This document shows positions 25,293-33,851 of a stretch of 64,000 nucleotides of DNA, in pieces; position 1 is the first letter of the stretch; every line of letters begins with the position of its first letter. The stretch is from NCBI RefSeq assembly GCF_011839805.1, contig NZ_VWPY01000003.1:120954-184953 (forward strand). Direction: 5' to 3'. Source of the stretch: Kineococcus rubinsiae. Its GTDB lineage: Bacteria > Actinomycetota > Actinomycetes > Actinomycetales > Kineococcaceae. The position numbers and the translations under genes are program-made. The notes beneath the pieces were generated by a model. That model was not told the DNA's origin. It worked only from the letters and a program-made list of their open reading frames with translations, and searched no databases.

Positions 25293-25529
25293 ATGGCCAA
25301 GGTGCCCGTGCGCAAGCCCAAGAAGAAGCAGAACCCGCTCAAGGCCGCCAAGATCGAGGCGGTCGACTACAAGGACACGGCGCTGCTGCGCAAGTTCATC
25401 TCGGACCGCGGAAAGATCCGCGCGCGCCGGGTGACGGGTGTGTCCGTGCAGGAGCAGCGGCAGATCGCGACCGCGATCAAGAACGCCCGCGAGATGGCGC
25501 TGCTGCCCTACAGCAGCTCCGCCCGCTGA
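25293..25529 (+). CDS. rpsR: Ribosomal protein bS18
   Basis: A 78-residue basic small-subunit protein that binds as a dimer with S6. Characteristic residues are [19 protein letters not shown] and [29 protein letters not shown]. No zinc-binding cysteines occur, so it is the C- form. ATG at 25293 has GAGAGGGGAG upstream. It is separated from ssb by 71 bases that show no promoter I can recognise, and from rplI by 14 bases. Confidence 0.97.
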   Translation: MAKVPVRKPKKKQNPLKAAKIEAVDYKDTALLRKFISDRGKIRARRVTGVSVQEQRQIATAIKNAREMALLPYSSSAR

Positions 25530-25543
25530 GGAGGGGACCAGAG

Positions 25544-25996
25544 ATGAAGCTCATCCTCACGCACGAGGTCTCCGGCCTCGGGACCCCCGGCGACATCGTC
25601 GAGGTCAAGGACGGCTACGGCCGCAACTTCCTGCTGCCCCGCAACCTCGCGACCCCGTGGACGCGCGGCGGCGAGAAGCAGGTCGAGGTCATCCGCAAGG
25701 CTCGTCAGGCTCGCGAGATCGCGACGCTCGACGAGGCGCAGTCGATCAAGCAGTCCCTCGAGTCGCGTCCCGTGGTGCTCACCGCCCGGGCCGGTCAGGG
25801 TGGCCGCCTGTTCGGTGCCATCACGCCCGCCGACATCGCCCTGGCCGTCACGGCCGGTGGCGGCCCGTCGGTCGACAAGCGCAAGGTCGAGCTGCCGCAG
25901 CCGATCAAGATCACGGGTTCGCACACCGTGCTGATCCGCCTGCACCCCGAGGTGTCCGCCAAGGTGACGGTCGACGTCACCGAGGCTTCCGCCTGA
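25544..25996 (+). CDS. rplI: Ribosomal protein bL9
   Basis: A 150-residue two-domain large-subunit protein that contacts 23S rRNA near L1 and helps maintain reading frame. The N-terminal domain ([32 protein letters not shown]) and the central helix plus C-terminal domain ([14 protein letters not shown]) are both complete. ATG at 25544 has GAGGAGGGGAC upstream. It closes the rpsF-ssb-rpsR-rplI unit and is followed by a very strong terminator hairpin. Confidence 0.97.
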   Translation: MKLILTHEVSGLGTPGDIVEVKDGYGRNFLLPRNLATPWTRGGEKQVEVIRKARQAREIATLDEAQSIKQSLESRPVVLTARAGQGGRLFGAITPADIALAVTAGGGPSVDKRKVELPQPIKITGSHTVLIRLHPEVSAKVTVDVTEASA

Positions 25997-26025
25997 GGGA
26001 GCTCGCCCACCCCGCGAGGGGTCGC

Positions 26026-26063
26026 CCGGAGGCCGGTCACGCAGCAGCGTGACCGGCCTCCGG
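26026..26063. terminator. Strong bidirectional terminator after rplI
   Basis: A perfect 17-bp stem (CCGGAGGCCGGTCACGC and its complement) closes a 4-base AGCA loop. It sits between the ribosomal operon and the convergent GAF gene and could serve both. Confidence 0.75.
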
Positions 26064-26123
26064 TGCGTCCGGCCGGGTCCGGTCCGCGACGGGCCGTGGA
26101 GACCGGCGGTGAGGTCGTGCCGG

Positions 26124-26648
26124 TCAGGCCGGGGGAGCGGCCGGGCGGTGGCGGTCCAGCACCTCGCCCACCGACGCCGCCAGCTCGCTGAGCACCGCCA
26201 GCGCGGTGGCGTCGAGGTCGCGGGGGTGGCGGTCCAGCACGCACAGCGCGCCCAGCGGCAGGCCGTCGCGGTCGAAGACGGGCGCGCCGGCGTAGGCCCG
26301 CAGGTGCTCGGGGCCGGTGACGAGGGCGTTGTCGGCGAACCGCTCGTCGGCGGTGGCGTCGGGCACGGCGATGGGTGCCTCGGCCGCCACGACGTGCGCG
26401 CAGAACGACACGTCCCGCGGCGTCTGGGGCGCGTCGTAGCCGAGGACGCCGGTGAGGCCCCGGCGGGCGGCGAACCACTGGCGGTCGCCGCCGACCATGC
26501 TGATCATCGCGGCCGGCATGCCGAGCGCCCGCGCCGCCTCCGTCGCGAGCGCGCGCAGCTCGACGTCCGCGCTGGTCGCCCGGGCGTCCAGCTCCTCCAG
26601 CGACGCGAGGCGTCGCCGCTCGTCGCGGTGCTCGGGGGCGGCGGGCAC
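26124..26648 (-). CDS. Single GAF-domain protein
   Basis: A 174-residue soluble protein made almost entirely of one GAF domain (about residues 25-165). Blocks are MISMVGGDRQWFAARRGL, DVSFCAHVVAAEAPIAVPDA and LRAYAGAPVFDRDGLPLGALCVLD, the pattern of GAF domains often attached to GGDEF or histidine kinase proteins. It probably binds a small ligand and acts as a sensor in trans. GTG at 26648 has GGAGGACC upstream. It lies 39 bases downstream of the GGDEF gene on the same strand, so the two likely form an operon and may function together. Confidence 0.78.
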   Translation of the reverse strand: MPAAPEHRDERRRLASLEELDARATSADVELRALATEAARALGMPAAMISMVGGDRQWFAARRGLTGVLGYDAPQTPRDVSFCAHVVAAEAPIAVPDATADERFADNALVTGPEHLRAYAGAPVFDRDGLPLGALCVLDRHPRDLDATALAVLSELAASVGEVLDRHRPAAPPA

Positions 26649-26687
26649 AGGTCCTCCAGGTCGGTGGGTCGGGGTGGGGGGGCGTCG

Positions 26688-29126
26688 TCAGCGCGCTGCG
26701 CCGGACCGGCTCAGCGAGGGTTCGGACCCGGCGAGGACGGTCTGGTCGCGGCCCTGGTGCTTGGCGCGGTAGAGCGCGGCGTCGGCCTCGGCCATGACCT
26801 GCTCGGCGCTCGCGCCGGGCTGCCACTGGCAGACCCCGATGCTGCAGGTCTGCCCGTCGGGCACGTCGGCGCGGATGCGGTCGGCGACCGTGCGGGCCTG
26901 CTCGGCCGTGCAGCCGGGCAGGGCGACGGCGAACTCCTCGCCACCCCAGCGGGCCAGGACGTCGCCCTCGCGCAGGTGCTCCGGGGCCCGGCGTGCGAAC
27001 TCGGCCAGCAGGGCGTCACCCGCGAGGTGACCGCGGGTGTCGTTGTAGGCCTTGAAGTGGTCGAGGTCGATGAGCGCGAACGTCACGGGGTCGCCGGTGC
27101 GGGCCGCGCGGGCGATCTCCGCCGCGGCCGCCTCGTCCCACCGGCGCCGGTTGGCGAGGCCGGTCAGGGCGTCGTGCCCGGCGGCCCGGTCGAGCCGGGC
27201 GACGAGGTCGGCGCGGTCGAACGCGTGCGCGGCCTCCCCGGCCAGGGCGGTGAGCAGGGCGGACGTCGCGGCGGGCAGCACCGCGACGCGCTGCGTCCAC
27301 AGCACCACCAGGACCCCGGCCACCCCGCCGTCGGGGTCGGGCACGGGCAGCCACACGCCCGACGCGTCGCCGAGGACCTCGGCGATGAGCGGGCTGGCCA
27401 GCGGGTGCCGGGCCGCGTCGGCCAGGAAGATCGCCTCGCCGGCCTGGTAGCACGCGCTCACGAGGCTGCTCGCGCGGTCGCCGTCGTGGTCGAGGCGCAG
27501 CGTGGCGACCGGTGTGGAGTCGCCGTCGGCGGCGCTGGCCGTGGCGACGAACCGCTGCCGGGCGGTGTCGGGCTGCCAGAGCGTGACGGAGAAGGCGCCG
27601 CCGATGTCCAGGGCGGCCTCGCAGACCGCGCGGCGCGGGTCCTCGGAGGTGAGCACGGCGCGGGAGGCGTGGGCCAGGCGCTCGAGGTGCTCGCTGTGCT
27701 CGCGCAGGCGGTCGTTGGCGGCGGCCAGTGCCGACTCCCGCGAGCGCAGGCCGCGCAGGTCGTGCAGCGCGACGACGGCGCCGACGTGGGTGCCGTCGGA
27801 GGCGCTCATGCGGCGGGCGCTGCAGGTCACGGGGACGGGCGGTCGCCCGGGCGGCGCGACGAGCAGCTCCAGGCCCTCGACGCGCCCCTCGGCCAGGGCC
27901 CGCCGCAGGGCGGACCCGTCGCTCACGAGGGCGTCGAGCGCGGGACCGGCTGTGTCGAGGTCGTCGTCCGGGCGCAGGCCGAACCAGGTGCGGGCGGTGT
28001 CGTTCAGCAGCGTGAGCCGGCCGTCGGCGTCGCACACCGCGACCCCGACGTCGGCGGTCGCGAGGACGGTGTCGGCGAAGTCGGCGCGCAGCCGGACCTG
28101 GTCCAGCAGCTCCCGCGTCCGCGTCTCGGAGCCGCGCAGCCGGCGCACGAGGACCTCGCGCTCGTCGCGGCTCACCGCGAGCATGAGGCCGATGACGGCG
28201 AGCAGCCCGACGTAGGCCTGCACGACGAGGGCCCGGGTGGCGTCGGTCGCGATGAGGGCGAAGGGGCCGCCGCCGGCGAGCGTGCAGACCACCGCGACCG
28301 AGCTCACGACGACGCCGTGGACGGCGACGAGCGTGGTGTCGAAGCGCAGCGCCACCCACACCGTGAGGGAGAGCGGCAGGAAGGCCAGCGGCAGCCCGTG
28401 GGCGAACCAGAACACGGCCCCGTAGGCGAGCGCCGAGGCGAGCACGGCAGCCGCCAGCTCCAGGGCCTGCCAGCCCCGCGGGACGAGGAACGGCAGCTGC
28501 CGGGGGAGCGCGTCGGCCGTGGCCCGGGGGCCCTGCCCCGCTCGGCCGGCGACGGCGCCGAGGACGTGGCCCAGGCGCAGCGCGGCCACCGTGACGAGCA
28601 GGACCGCGACCGTGTTGCGGACCAGCCACACCGCGACGACCAGCCACGACCAGCGGCCCGTGTCGAGCGCTGCGGCGGTGGGTCCCACGAGGGCGCCCGC
28701 GGCGGTCGCGACGACGGCGGCGGCCAGGAGGCGGGCGAGGGTGCGCGTGCCCGTCAGCGGTGCGGAGCCCCCCGACCCCCACAGGCCCGGGCACCAGCGG
28801 CGCAGGAGGACGACGAAGACCTCGACCTGCACGAGGTTGGCGGCGACGAAGAACACGGCGAGGACGGCGCCCGTGCCGGTCGCGACGTTCAGCGACCACG
28901 TGATGACGGCGAGCAGAGCGACGTCGAGCGGGCGGGTCCCGGCGTCGCGCTGGACGGCGAACCAGGCCGCCGCCACGCCCGCGGCGGGCCACACGAGACT
29001 GAGGCTCGTGCCGTCCATGACCGTCAGGCGCCCAAGGAGGACGGCCCCGGCGAAGACGGCGGCGAAGGCCGCGCTGCGCAGCGGGGCGCGCCACCGGGAC
29101 ACGACGGTGCCGACCGCTGGCTGCAC
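26688..29126 (-). CDS. Membrane diguanylate cyclase (MASE1, PAS, GAF, GGDEF)
   Basis: An 812-residue protein. An eight-helix MASE1 sensor covers about residues 15-310 (TSLSLVWPAAGVAAAWF). A PAS domain (about 340-465), a GAF domain (about 490-640) and a GGDEF domain (about 650-800) follow. The active signature WGGEEFAV is intact, with the I-site REGD five residues upstream. The metal-binding block IDLDHFKAYNDTRGHLAGD is present. It should synthesise c-di-GMP in response to membrane and cytosolic signals. GTG at 29126 is the start; the downstream single-GAF gene is likely co-transcribed. Its architecture differs from the first cyclase by the added GAF domain. Confidence 0.9.
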   Translation of the reverse strand: MQPAVGTVVSRWRAPLRSAAFAAVFAGAVLLGRLTVMDGTSLSLVWPAAGVAAAWFAVQRDAGTRPLDVALLAVITWSLNVATGTGAVLAVFFVAANLVQVEVFVVLLRRWCPGLWGSGGSAPLTGTRTLARLLAAAVVATAAGALVGPTAAALDTGRWSWLVVAVWLVRNTVAVLLVTVAALRLGHVLGAVAGRAGQGPRATADALPRQLPFLVPRGWQALELAAAVLASALAYGAVFWFAHGLPLAFLPLSLTVWVALRFDTTLVAVHGVVVSSVAVVCTLAGGGPFALIATDATRALVVQAYVGLLAVIGLMLAVSRDEREVLVRRLRGSETRTRELLDQVRLRADFADTVLATADVGVAVCDADGRLTLLNDTARTWFGLRPDDDLDTAGPALDALVSDGSALRRALAEGRVEGLELLVAPPGRPPVPVTCSARRMSASDGTHVGAVVALHDLRGLRSRESALAAANDRLREHSEHLERLAHASRAVLTSEDPRRAVCEAALDIGGAFSVTLWQPDTARQRFVATASAADGDSTPVATLRLDHDGDRASSLVSACYQAGEAIFLADAARHPLASPLIAEVLGDASGVWLPVPDPDGGVAGVLVVLWTQRVAVLPAATSALLTALAGEAAHAFDRADLVARLDRAAGHDALTGLANRRRWDEAAAAEIARAARTGDPVTFALIDLDHFKAYNDTRGHLAGDALLAEFARRAPEHLREGDVLARWGGEEFAVALPGCTAEQARTVADRIRADVPDGQTCSIGVCQWQPGASAEQVMAEADAALYRAKHQGRDQTVLAGSEPSLSRSGAAR

Positions 29127-29164
29127 CGCTCACCGCCTGACGCTCGCTGCTCCCGGAGGACTGG

Positions 29165-29232
29165 TGCGCCCACCGGGGGAGTGGGCGCAGCAGTCCATCG
29201 ACACGCGGGTGCGCCCGGTTGAGCACCGGGCG
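29165..29232 (-). terminator. Two hairpins after the PucR gene
   Basis: CGCCCGGT/ACCGGGCG (29212-29232, 5-base loop) and TGCGCCCAC/GTGGGCGCA (29165-29189, 7-base loop) lie between the PucR stop and the GGDEF start on the minus strand. They probably end the PucR transcript. Confidence 0.5.
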
Positions 29233-29254
29233 TGATCTTCGCGGAGGCCGGGAG

Positions 29255-30253
29255 TCAGGCGGGGTTGCGGTGCAGGCGCCGCAGCACGAGCGCGAGGTGC
29301 AGCCGCTGCTGACCCGACGGCTCGTGCAGGTCCCAGCCGAGCAGGCGCTGGGCCGTGGCGAGGCGCTCGGCCAGCGTCGAGTGGTGCACGGCCAGGTCGG
29401 TGGCCGCGGAGCGCCGCGTGGGGGCGGAGACGACGGCGTGCAGCGTGCCGAGCATCCAGGGCGCCGCGGCGGCGGCCCGCTCCAGCGCCACGACGTCGGC
29501 GACCGGTGGGCTGGCCGGGGTCACGGTGCCGGCCAGCAGGAGCAGGGCCTGGGCCTGCTCGGCGTGCACGACGCGGGGGCCGGGGTCGCCCGGGGTGTCC
29601 TCGGCTGTCAGCCGCAGCGCGCGGCGGGCCGCGGCGAGGGAGGCCGGCAGGTCCTCGACGGGCCCCGCCGGCCCGACGCCCACGCGGCGCCCACCGGGGT
29701 CGACCGCCTCGTGCGCGGGCAGCACCCGGAGCTCGCCGCCCGCGAACACGACGGCCCGGGCCGGCGCGGTGGGCGCGAGGCCGAGCGCGTGCGCGGCCGC
29801 GCGGCGGGCGACGACGTCGGCGGCGGGGTCGCCGACGACCTCCAGCAGCGCGTCGTCCTGGCGGCCGCCCGCCGCGCCGGCCCCCGGCAGCGGCCGCGTG
29901 CGCTCGAGGACCGTCCGGGCCAGCGCCGCCGCGCGCTCCAGCACGACGGCGTCCACCATCCGCGCCGGGCCCGTGCGTTCCAGCCACAACACCGCGCCCT
30001 CGTCGACGGGCGTGCTGAGCCAGCCGGGGTCCGGGGCGCCGGGGGAGGAGGCGCCGTCGGCCGCCACCCGCACCGACAGGTGACGGCGGTCGTCGGTCAG
30101 GCCCGCGGCGCCCCCGGTGAGCACCGCCGCCCCGCGCACGACGGCCTGCAGCCCCGCGTGCCCGGCCGCGAGCTCGTCGAAGTAGGACACGACGCGCAGC
30201 GCCGCCCCGGCCTCGGGGTCGAGCGCCGCCAGCCGCACCGTCAGCTCCCGCAC
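29255..30253 (-). CDS. PucR/CdaR-type transcriptional regulator
   Basis: A 332-residue regulator. The C-terminus has the PucR helix-turn-helix pattern (TDLAVHHSTLAERLATAQRLLGWDL, then RLHLALVLRRL), close to residues 270-320. Residues 1-230 form a sensor region without a domain I recognise confidently. Family members activate purine catabolism, sugar-acid or proline genes, depending on the sensor. No obvious target pathway is adjacent; an esterase gene lies upstream on the same strand. Start at 30253 is GTG-like and not strongly supported by a Shine-Dalgarno. Confidence 0.78.
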   Translation of the reverse strand: MRELTVRLAALDPEAGAALRVVSYFDELAAGHAGLQAVVRGAAVLTGGAAGLTDDRRHLSVRVAADGASSPGAPDPGWLSTPVDEGAVLWLERTGPARMVDAVVLERAAALARTVLERTRPLPGAGAAGGRQDDALLEVVGDPAADVVARRAAAHALGLAPTAPARAVVFAGGELRVLPAHEAVDPGGRRVGVGPAGPVEDLPASLAAARRALRLTAEDTPGDPGPRVVHAEQAQALLLLAGTVTPASPPVADVVALERAAAAAPWMLGTLHAVVSAPTRRSAATDLAVHHSTLAERLATAQRLLGWDLHEPSGQQRLHLALVLRRLHRNPA

Positions 30254-30325
30254 GGCGTCATCATCGCCCCGCGCGGGACCCGGCGGCGGTGTCCCCTCCG
30301 GTCGACGGCCCCACCGACGACCGCG

Positions 30326-31321
30326 TCAGTCCGCCAGGAGCCGGCGCAGCCAGCGCAGCCGCGCCGCCCGCGCCTCCTTCGCGATCACCGTCTCCGGCGC
30401 GAAGGTGTCGAAGCCGTGGAACCCGCCGGGCCACACGTGCAGCTCCGCCCGGCCCCCGGCCTGCCACAGCCGGGTCGCGTAGGCGACGTCCTCCTCGCGG
30501 AAGTTCTCCGCCGAGGCGACGTCGACGAAGGCCGGCGGCAGGCCCGAGAGGTCCTCCGCGCGCGCCGGGGCGGCGTAGGGGGAGACGTCCGGCCCGCCGC
30601 GCGCCTCGCCTAGCAGGGCCGTCCACCCGGTGTCGTTGGCGGTGCGCCCCCACGTGCCCGTGTCGCCCATCTGCACCGCGGAGGGGGAGTCGTTGCGGTC
30701 GTCCAGCATCGGGTAGATGAGCAGCTGCCCCGCCAGGGCGGGGCCGCCGCGGTCGCGGGCCATCAGCGCCACCCCGGCGGACAGCCCGCCGCCGGCGCTC
30801 GCCCCCGCCACCACGAGCCGTGCGGGGTCGACGCCCAGCTCGGCGGCGTGCTCCGCGGTCCACACCAGTCCGGCGTAGCAGTCCTCGACCGGACCGGGGT
30901 GGGGGGTCTCCGGCGCCAGCCGGTACTCCACGGACACGACGACGAGCTGCAGCTCCTGCGCCCAGTCCAGGGCCTCGAGGACGCCGCTGCGGTGGTCGCC
31001 GAGGACCATGCCGCCGCCGTGGATCCAGTAGACGGCCCCCACCGGCGTCGTCGTGCCGGTGGGCCGGCAGACGAGCAACCGCACGTCGGGGTCGCCCGCC
31101 GCCCCGGGCACCGAGCGCTCCGCGACGGAGAACGCGCCGCCGCGCGCGAGGTCGGCGTCCGACGGCGGCTCCTGCCCGGGCAGGCCCTGGCGCAGGACGG
31201 GGATCAGGTCGGGGGTGATCGGCGGGAAGCCGCCCATCGCGGCCAGGGCCGCGGCGACCTCGGGGTCGAACGGCGGCGGTGGGCCGACGGGCACGCTGGT
31301 ACCGCTGCTGGTGGTGGTCAT
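30326..31321 (-). CDS. Alpha/beta hydrolase of the hormone-sensitive-lipase (HSL) family
   Basis: A 331-residue esterase. It shows the HSL oxyanion motif WIHGGGMVLGD, the nucleophile elbow GASAGGG and the catalytic histidine in GGFHGFD. The acid position is Glu in ASAENFREED, a known substitution in this family. It should hydrolyse short-chain esters in the cytoplasm. ATG at 31321 has AAGGGG upstream; the open frame continues upstream as non-coding. It is divergent from the nitrilase gene with 189 bases between starts. Confidence 0.88.
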   Translation of the reverse strand: MTTTSSGTSVPVGPPPPFDPEVAAALAAMGGFPPITPDLIPVLRQGLPGQEPPSDADLARGGAFSVAERSVPGAAGDPDVRLLVCRPTGTTTPVGAVYWIHGGGMVLGDHRSGVLEALDWAQELQLVVVSVEYRLAPETPHPGPVEDCYAGLVWTAEHAAELGVDPARLVVAGASAGGGLSAGVALMARDRGGPALAGQLLIYPMLDDRNDSPSAVQMGDTGTWGRTANDTGWTALLGEARGGPDVSPYAAPARAEDLSGLPPAFVDVASAENFREEDVAYATRLWQAGGRAELHVWPGGFHGFDTFAPETVIAKEARAARLRWLRRLLAD

Positions 31322-31510
31322 CGTCGACCCCTTCTGCCGAGGAGCCCGGAACGCCGGGTCGGGCCCAGCGTGCACCCGCCGAGGCTGCGCGCGGACCGCG
31401 CCCCGGCGGGCGTTCCCCGCCAGGTCGCGGGCCCGCTCGGTACCGTGCGGTCACGACCCGCACCCGCGGCGGCACGCCTCCCGGCGCGCCGGGACCCGAG
31501 GAGGAGCACC

Positions 31511-32296
31511 GTGCGCATCGCGCTCGGCCAGACCATCAGCACGACGGACCCGCGCGCCAACCTGGACCTCGTCGCCGCCGAGGTGGCCCGCGCCCGCGAC
31601 GCCGGTGCGCGGCTGCTCGTCCTGCCCGAGGCCATGATCTGCCGCTTCGGCGTGCCGCTGGGCCCCGTCGCGGAACCCGTCGACGGGCCCTGGGCGAGCG
31701 CCGTGGAGCGCCTCGCCGACGACGCCGGGCTGACCGTCGTGGCCGGGTCCTTCACCCCGGCCGGCGACCGCGTCCGCAACACCCTCGTCGCGGTGGGCGC
31801 CGGCGTCCGCGCCCACTACGACAAGGTCCACCTCTACGACGCCTTCGGCTTCGAGGAGTCCCGCACCGTCGAGGCGGGCACCGAACCCGTCGTCCTCGAC
31901 GTCGACGGCGTGGGCGTGGGCCTCGCCACCTGCTACGACGTGCGCTTCCCGGGCCTGTTCCAGGCGCTCGCCGACCGCGGCGCCCAGGTGGTCGCGCTGG
32001 CCGCGTCGTGGGGTGCGGGGCCCCGCAAGGTCGAGCAGTGGGACCTCCTGACGGCGGCGCGGGCCCTGGACTCGACCTGCTTCGTCGCCGCCTGCGGGCA
32101 GGCCGACCCCGCCACCCGCGGCGAGGAGCCGACCGGGGCCCCCACGGGGGTCGGGCACTCCCGCGTCGTCGGCCCCCTCGGGCAGGTCGTCGCGGAGCTC
32201 GGCGCCGAGGTGGGCACGCTGGTCGTCGACCTCGACCTCACCGAGGTCGCCGCGGCGCGCGCGAGCCTGCCCGTGCTGGCCGACCGCCGGTTCTGA
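31511..32296 (+). CDS. Carbon-nitrogen hydrolase (nitrilase superfamily)
   Basis: A 261-residue amidase or deaminated-glutathione amidase-like enzyme. The catalytic triad is Glu40 in VLPEAM, Lys105 in YDKVHLYDAFGF and Cys141 in ATCYDVRFP. The pattern YDKxHLFD...ES with ATCYDxRFP resembles Nit1/Nit2-type amidases, which clean up deaminated glutathione or omega-amides of 2-oxo acids. GTG at 31511 has GAGGAG upstream. It stands alone between the esterase and the broken beta-propeller gene. Confidence 0.88.
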   Translation: MRIALGQTISTTDPRANLDLVAAEVARARDAGARLLVLPEAMICRFGVPLGPVAEPVDGPWASAVERLADDAGLTVVAGSFTPAGDRVRNTLVAVGAGVRAHYDKVHLYDAFGFEESRTVEAGTEPVVLDVDGVGVGLATCYDVRFPGLFQALADRGAQVVALAASWGAGPRKVEQWDLLTAARALDSTCFVAACGQADPATRGEEPTGAPTGVGHSRVVGPLGQVVAELGAEVGTLVVDLDLTEVAAARASLPVLADRRF

Positions 32297-32442
32297 GCCG
32301 CGGCTTCGCGGCCCGCGCGGCCGCCGGTCGGCGGGGTGGAGGGGACGGCCCCGCGTCGTGGTCGGGGGTTCACACCCAGGACACGCTCAGGTCGTCCACG
32401 GCCGGTAGGTGTTCGGTCCCACCACCTACGGAGGTACGCCCG

Positions 32443-33786
32443 GTGTCCCCCACCGCCCGCTCCACCGCCCGCCGCACCCCGCGCGGACTCGCCGTCGCCG
32501 GCGCCCTGGCCCTCGTCCCGGTCGTCACCGGCGCGGCGTCCGCCCCCGCCGCCTCGGCCCACCCCCGGCCGCCCGCGAACCGGCAGTTCGTCCCGACGGC
32601 CACGTTCGCCGTCAGCGGGGAGGTCGCGGAGATCCTGGCCGTCACCCCGGACGGGCGCACGGTCCTCTACACCGACTCCGCCCGCGGCGAGCTCGGCCTC
32701 GTCGACCTGACCCGCCCCTCGCACCCGCGGCAGCTCGGCGTCGTGCACGTCGGCGGCGAGCCCACCTCGGTGGCCACCACGCCGGACGGCCGCTACGCCC
32801 TCGTCGTCGTCGACACCACCGACGGCGCGTTCACCACCCCCTCGGGGCGCCTGGACGTCGTGGACCTCCGGACGGCGACCGTCGTGCGGAGCCTGGACCT
32901 CGGCGGGCAGCCCGACTCCATCGGCATCGCCCCCGACGGCCGCACGGGCGCCGTGGCGATCGAGAACCAGCGCGACGAGGACCTCACCGTCGGCGGGGTC
33001 GAGGGCGGCCTGCCGCAGGCCCCCGCGGGCTTCGTGGTCGCGCTCGACCTCACGGGTGGGGTCGCCCACTGGAGGGGGACCCGCGTCGACGTCGCCGGCC
33101 TGCCCGGTCTCGCGTTCCCCGAGGACCCCGAGCCCGAGTTCGTCGACGTCGACGCCCGCGGCGTGGCGGCGGTGACGCTGCAGGAGAACGACGCCGTCGT
33201 CCTGGTCGACCTCGCGGCGGCGCAGGTGCTGACGTCGTTCTCGGCGGGGCAGGTCCACCGCACCGACGCCGACCTGCACGACGACGGCCGGGTGAGCTTC
33301 ACCGAGCCCCTCACCGCCCCGCGCTAACCCGACGGCGTCCAGTGGACCGCCGACGGGAACCTCGTCACGGCGGACGAGGGCGACCTCGCCGGGGAACCCT
33401 CCGGCGGCCGCGGCTGGACGGTGTTCTCCCCCCGCGGCGAGGTCCTCTGGACGGCCGGCGGCTCCGCCGAGCGCGCGCTGGCCGGCGCCGGCCGCTACCC
33501 CGACGGCCGCAGCGACGACAAGGGAGCGGAGTTCGAGGGCGCGGAGGTCGCGACCTTCGGGCGGGGCCGGAACGCGCAGCAGTACGCGTTCATCGGCTCG
33601 GAGCGGGGCAACGCCGTGCTGACCTACGTCCTGGACGACGACCGCGCGCCCCGGCTGCAGCAGGTGCTGGCCACCGGCACGGCGCCCGAGGGCGTCCTCG
33701 CCGTCCCCTCGCGCGACCTGCTCCTGACGAGCAACGAGGACGACGGCACCATCAGCGTCTTCACCCTGACGACGCGCCGCCGCTGA
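32443..33786 (+). pseudogene. Secreted beta-propeller protein gene interrupted by an in-frame stop
   Basis: The frame from the GTG at 32443 encodes a signal peptide (ARRTPRGLAVAGALALVPVV, then ASA) and repeats of the form VTPDGRTVLYTDS, TTPDGRYALVVVD and IAPDGRTGAVAIE, as in seven-bladed YVTN or choice-of-anchor-type propellers. A TAA at 33325-33327 stops it after 294 residues. Downstream, the same frame continues with PDGVQWTADGNLVTADEGD, RNAQQYAFIGSERGN and SNEDDGTISVFTL to a TGA at 33786. Both halves read as one 447-residue protein. Related proteins usually have REPDAV-like sequence here, so a single change of GAA to TAA is likely. It may be a true mutation or a sequencing error; TAA is rare in this GC-rich genome. 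Confidence 0.75.
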
Positions 33787-33796
33787 GCCGGCGGTG

Positions 33797-33846
33797 ACGA
33801 CCGTGCGCGGACACCCGCCCCGCGGGGACCGTCCGCGCACGGTCGT
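33797..33846. terminator. Bidirectional terminator, 16-bp perfect stem
   Basis: ACGACCGTGCGCGGAC (33797-33812) and its exact complement (33831-33846) enclose 18 bases that can form a small inner hairpin. It lies between the convergent propeller and MATE genes. Confidence 0.7.
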
Positions 33847-33851
33847 ACCCC

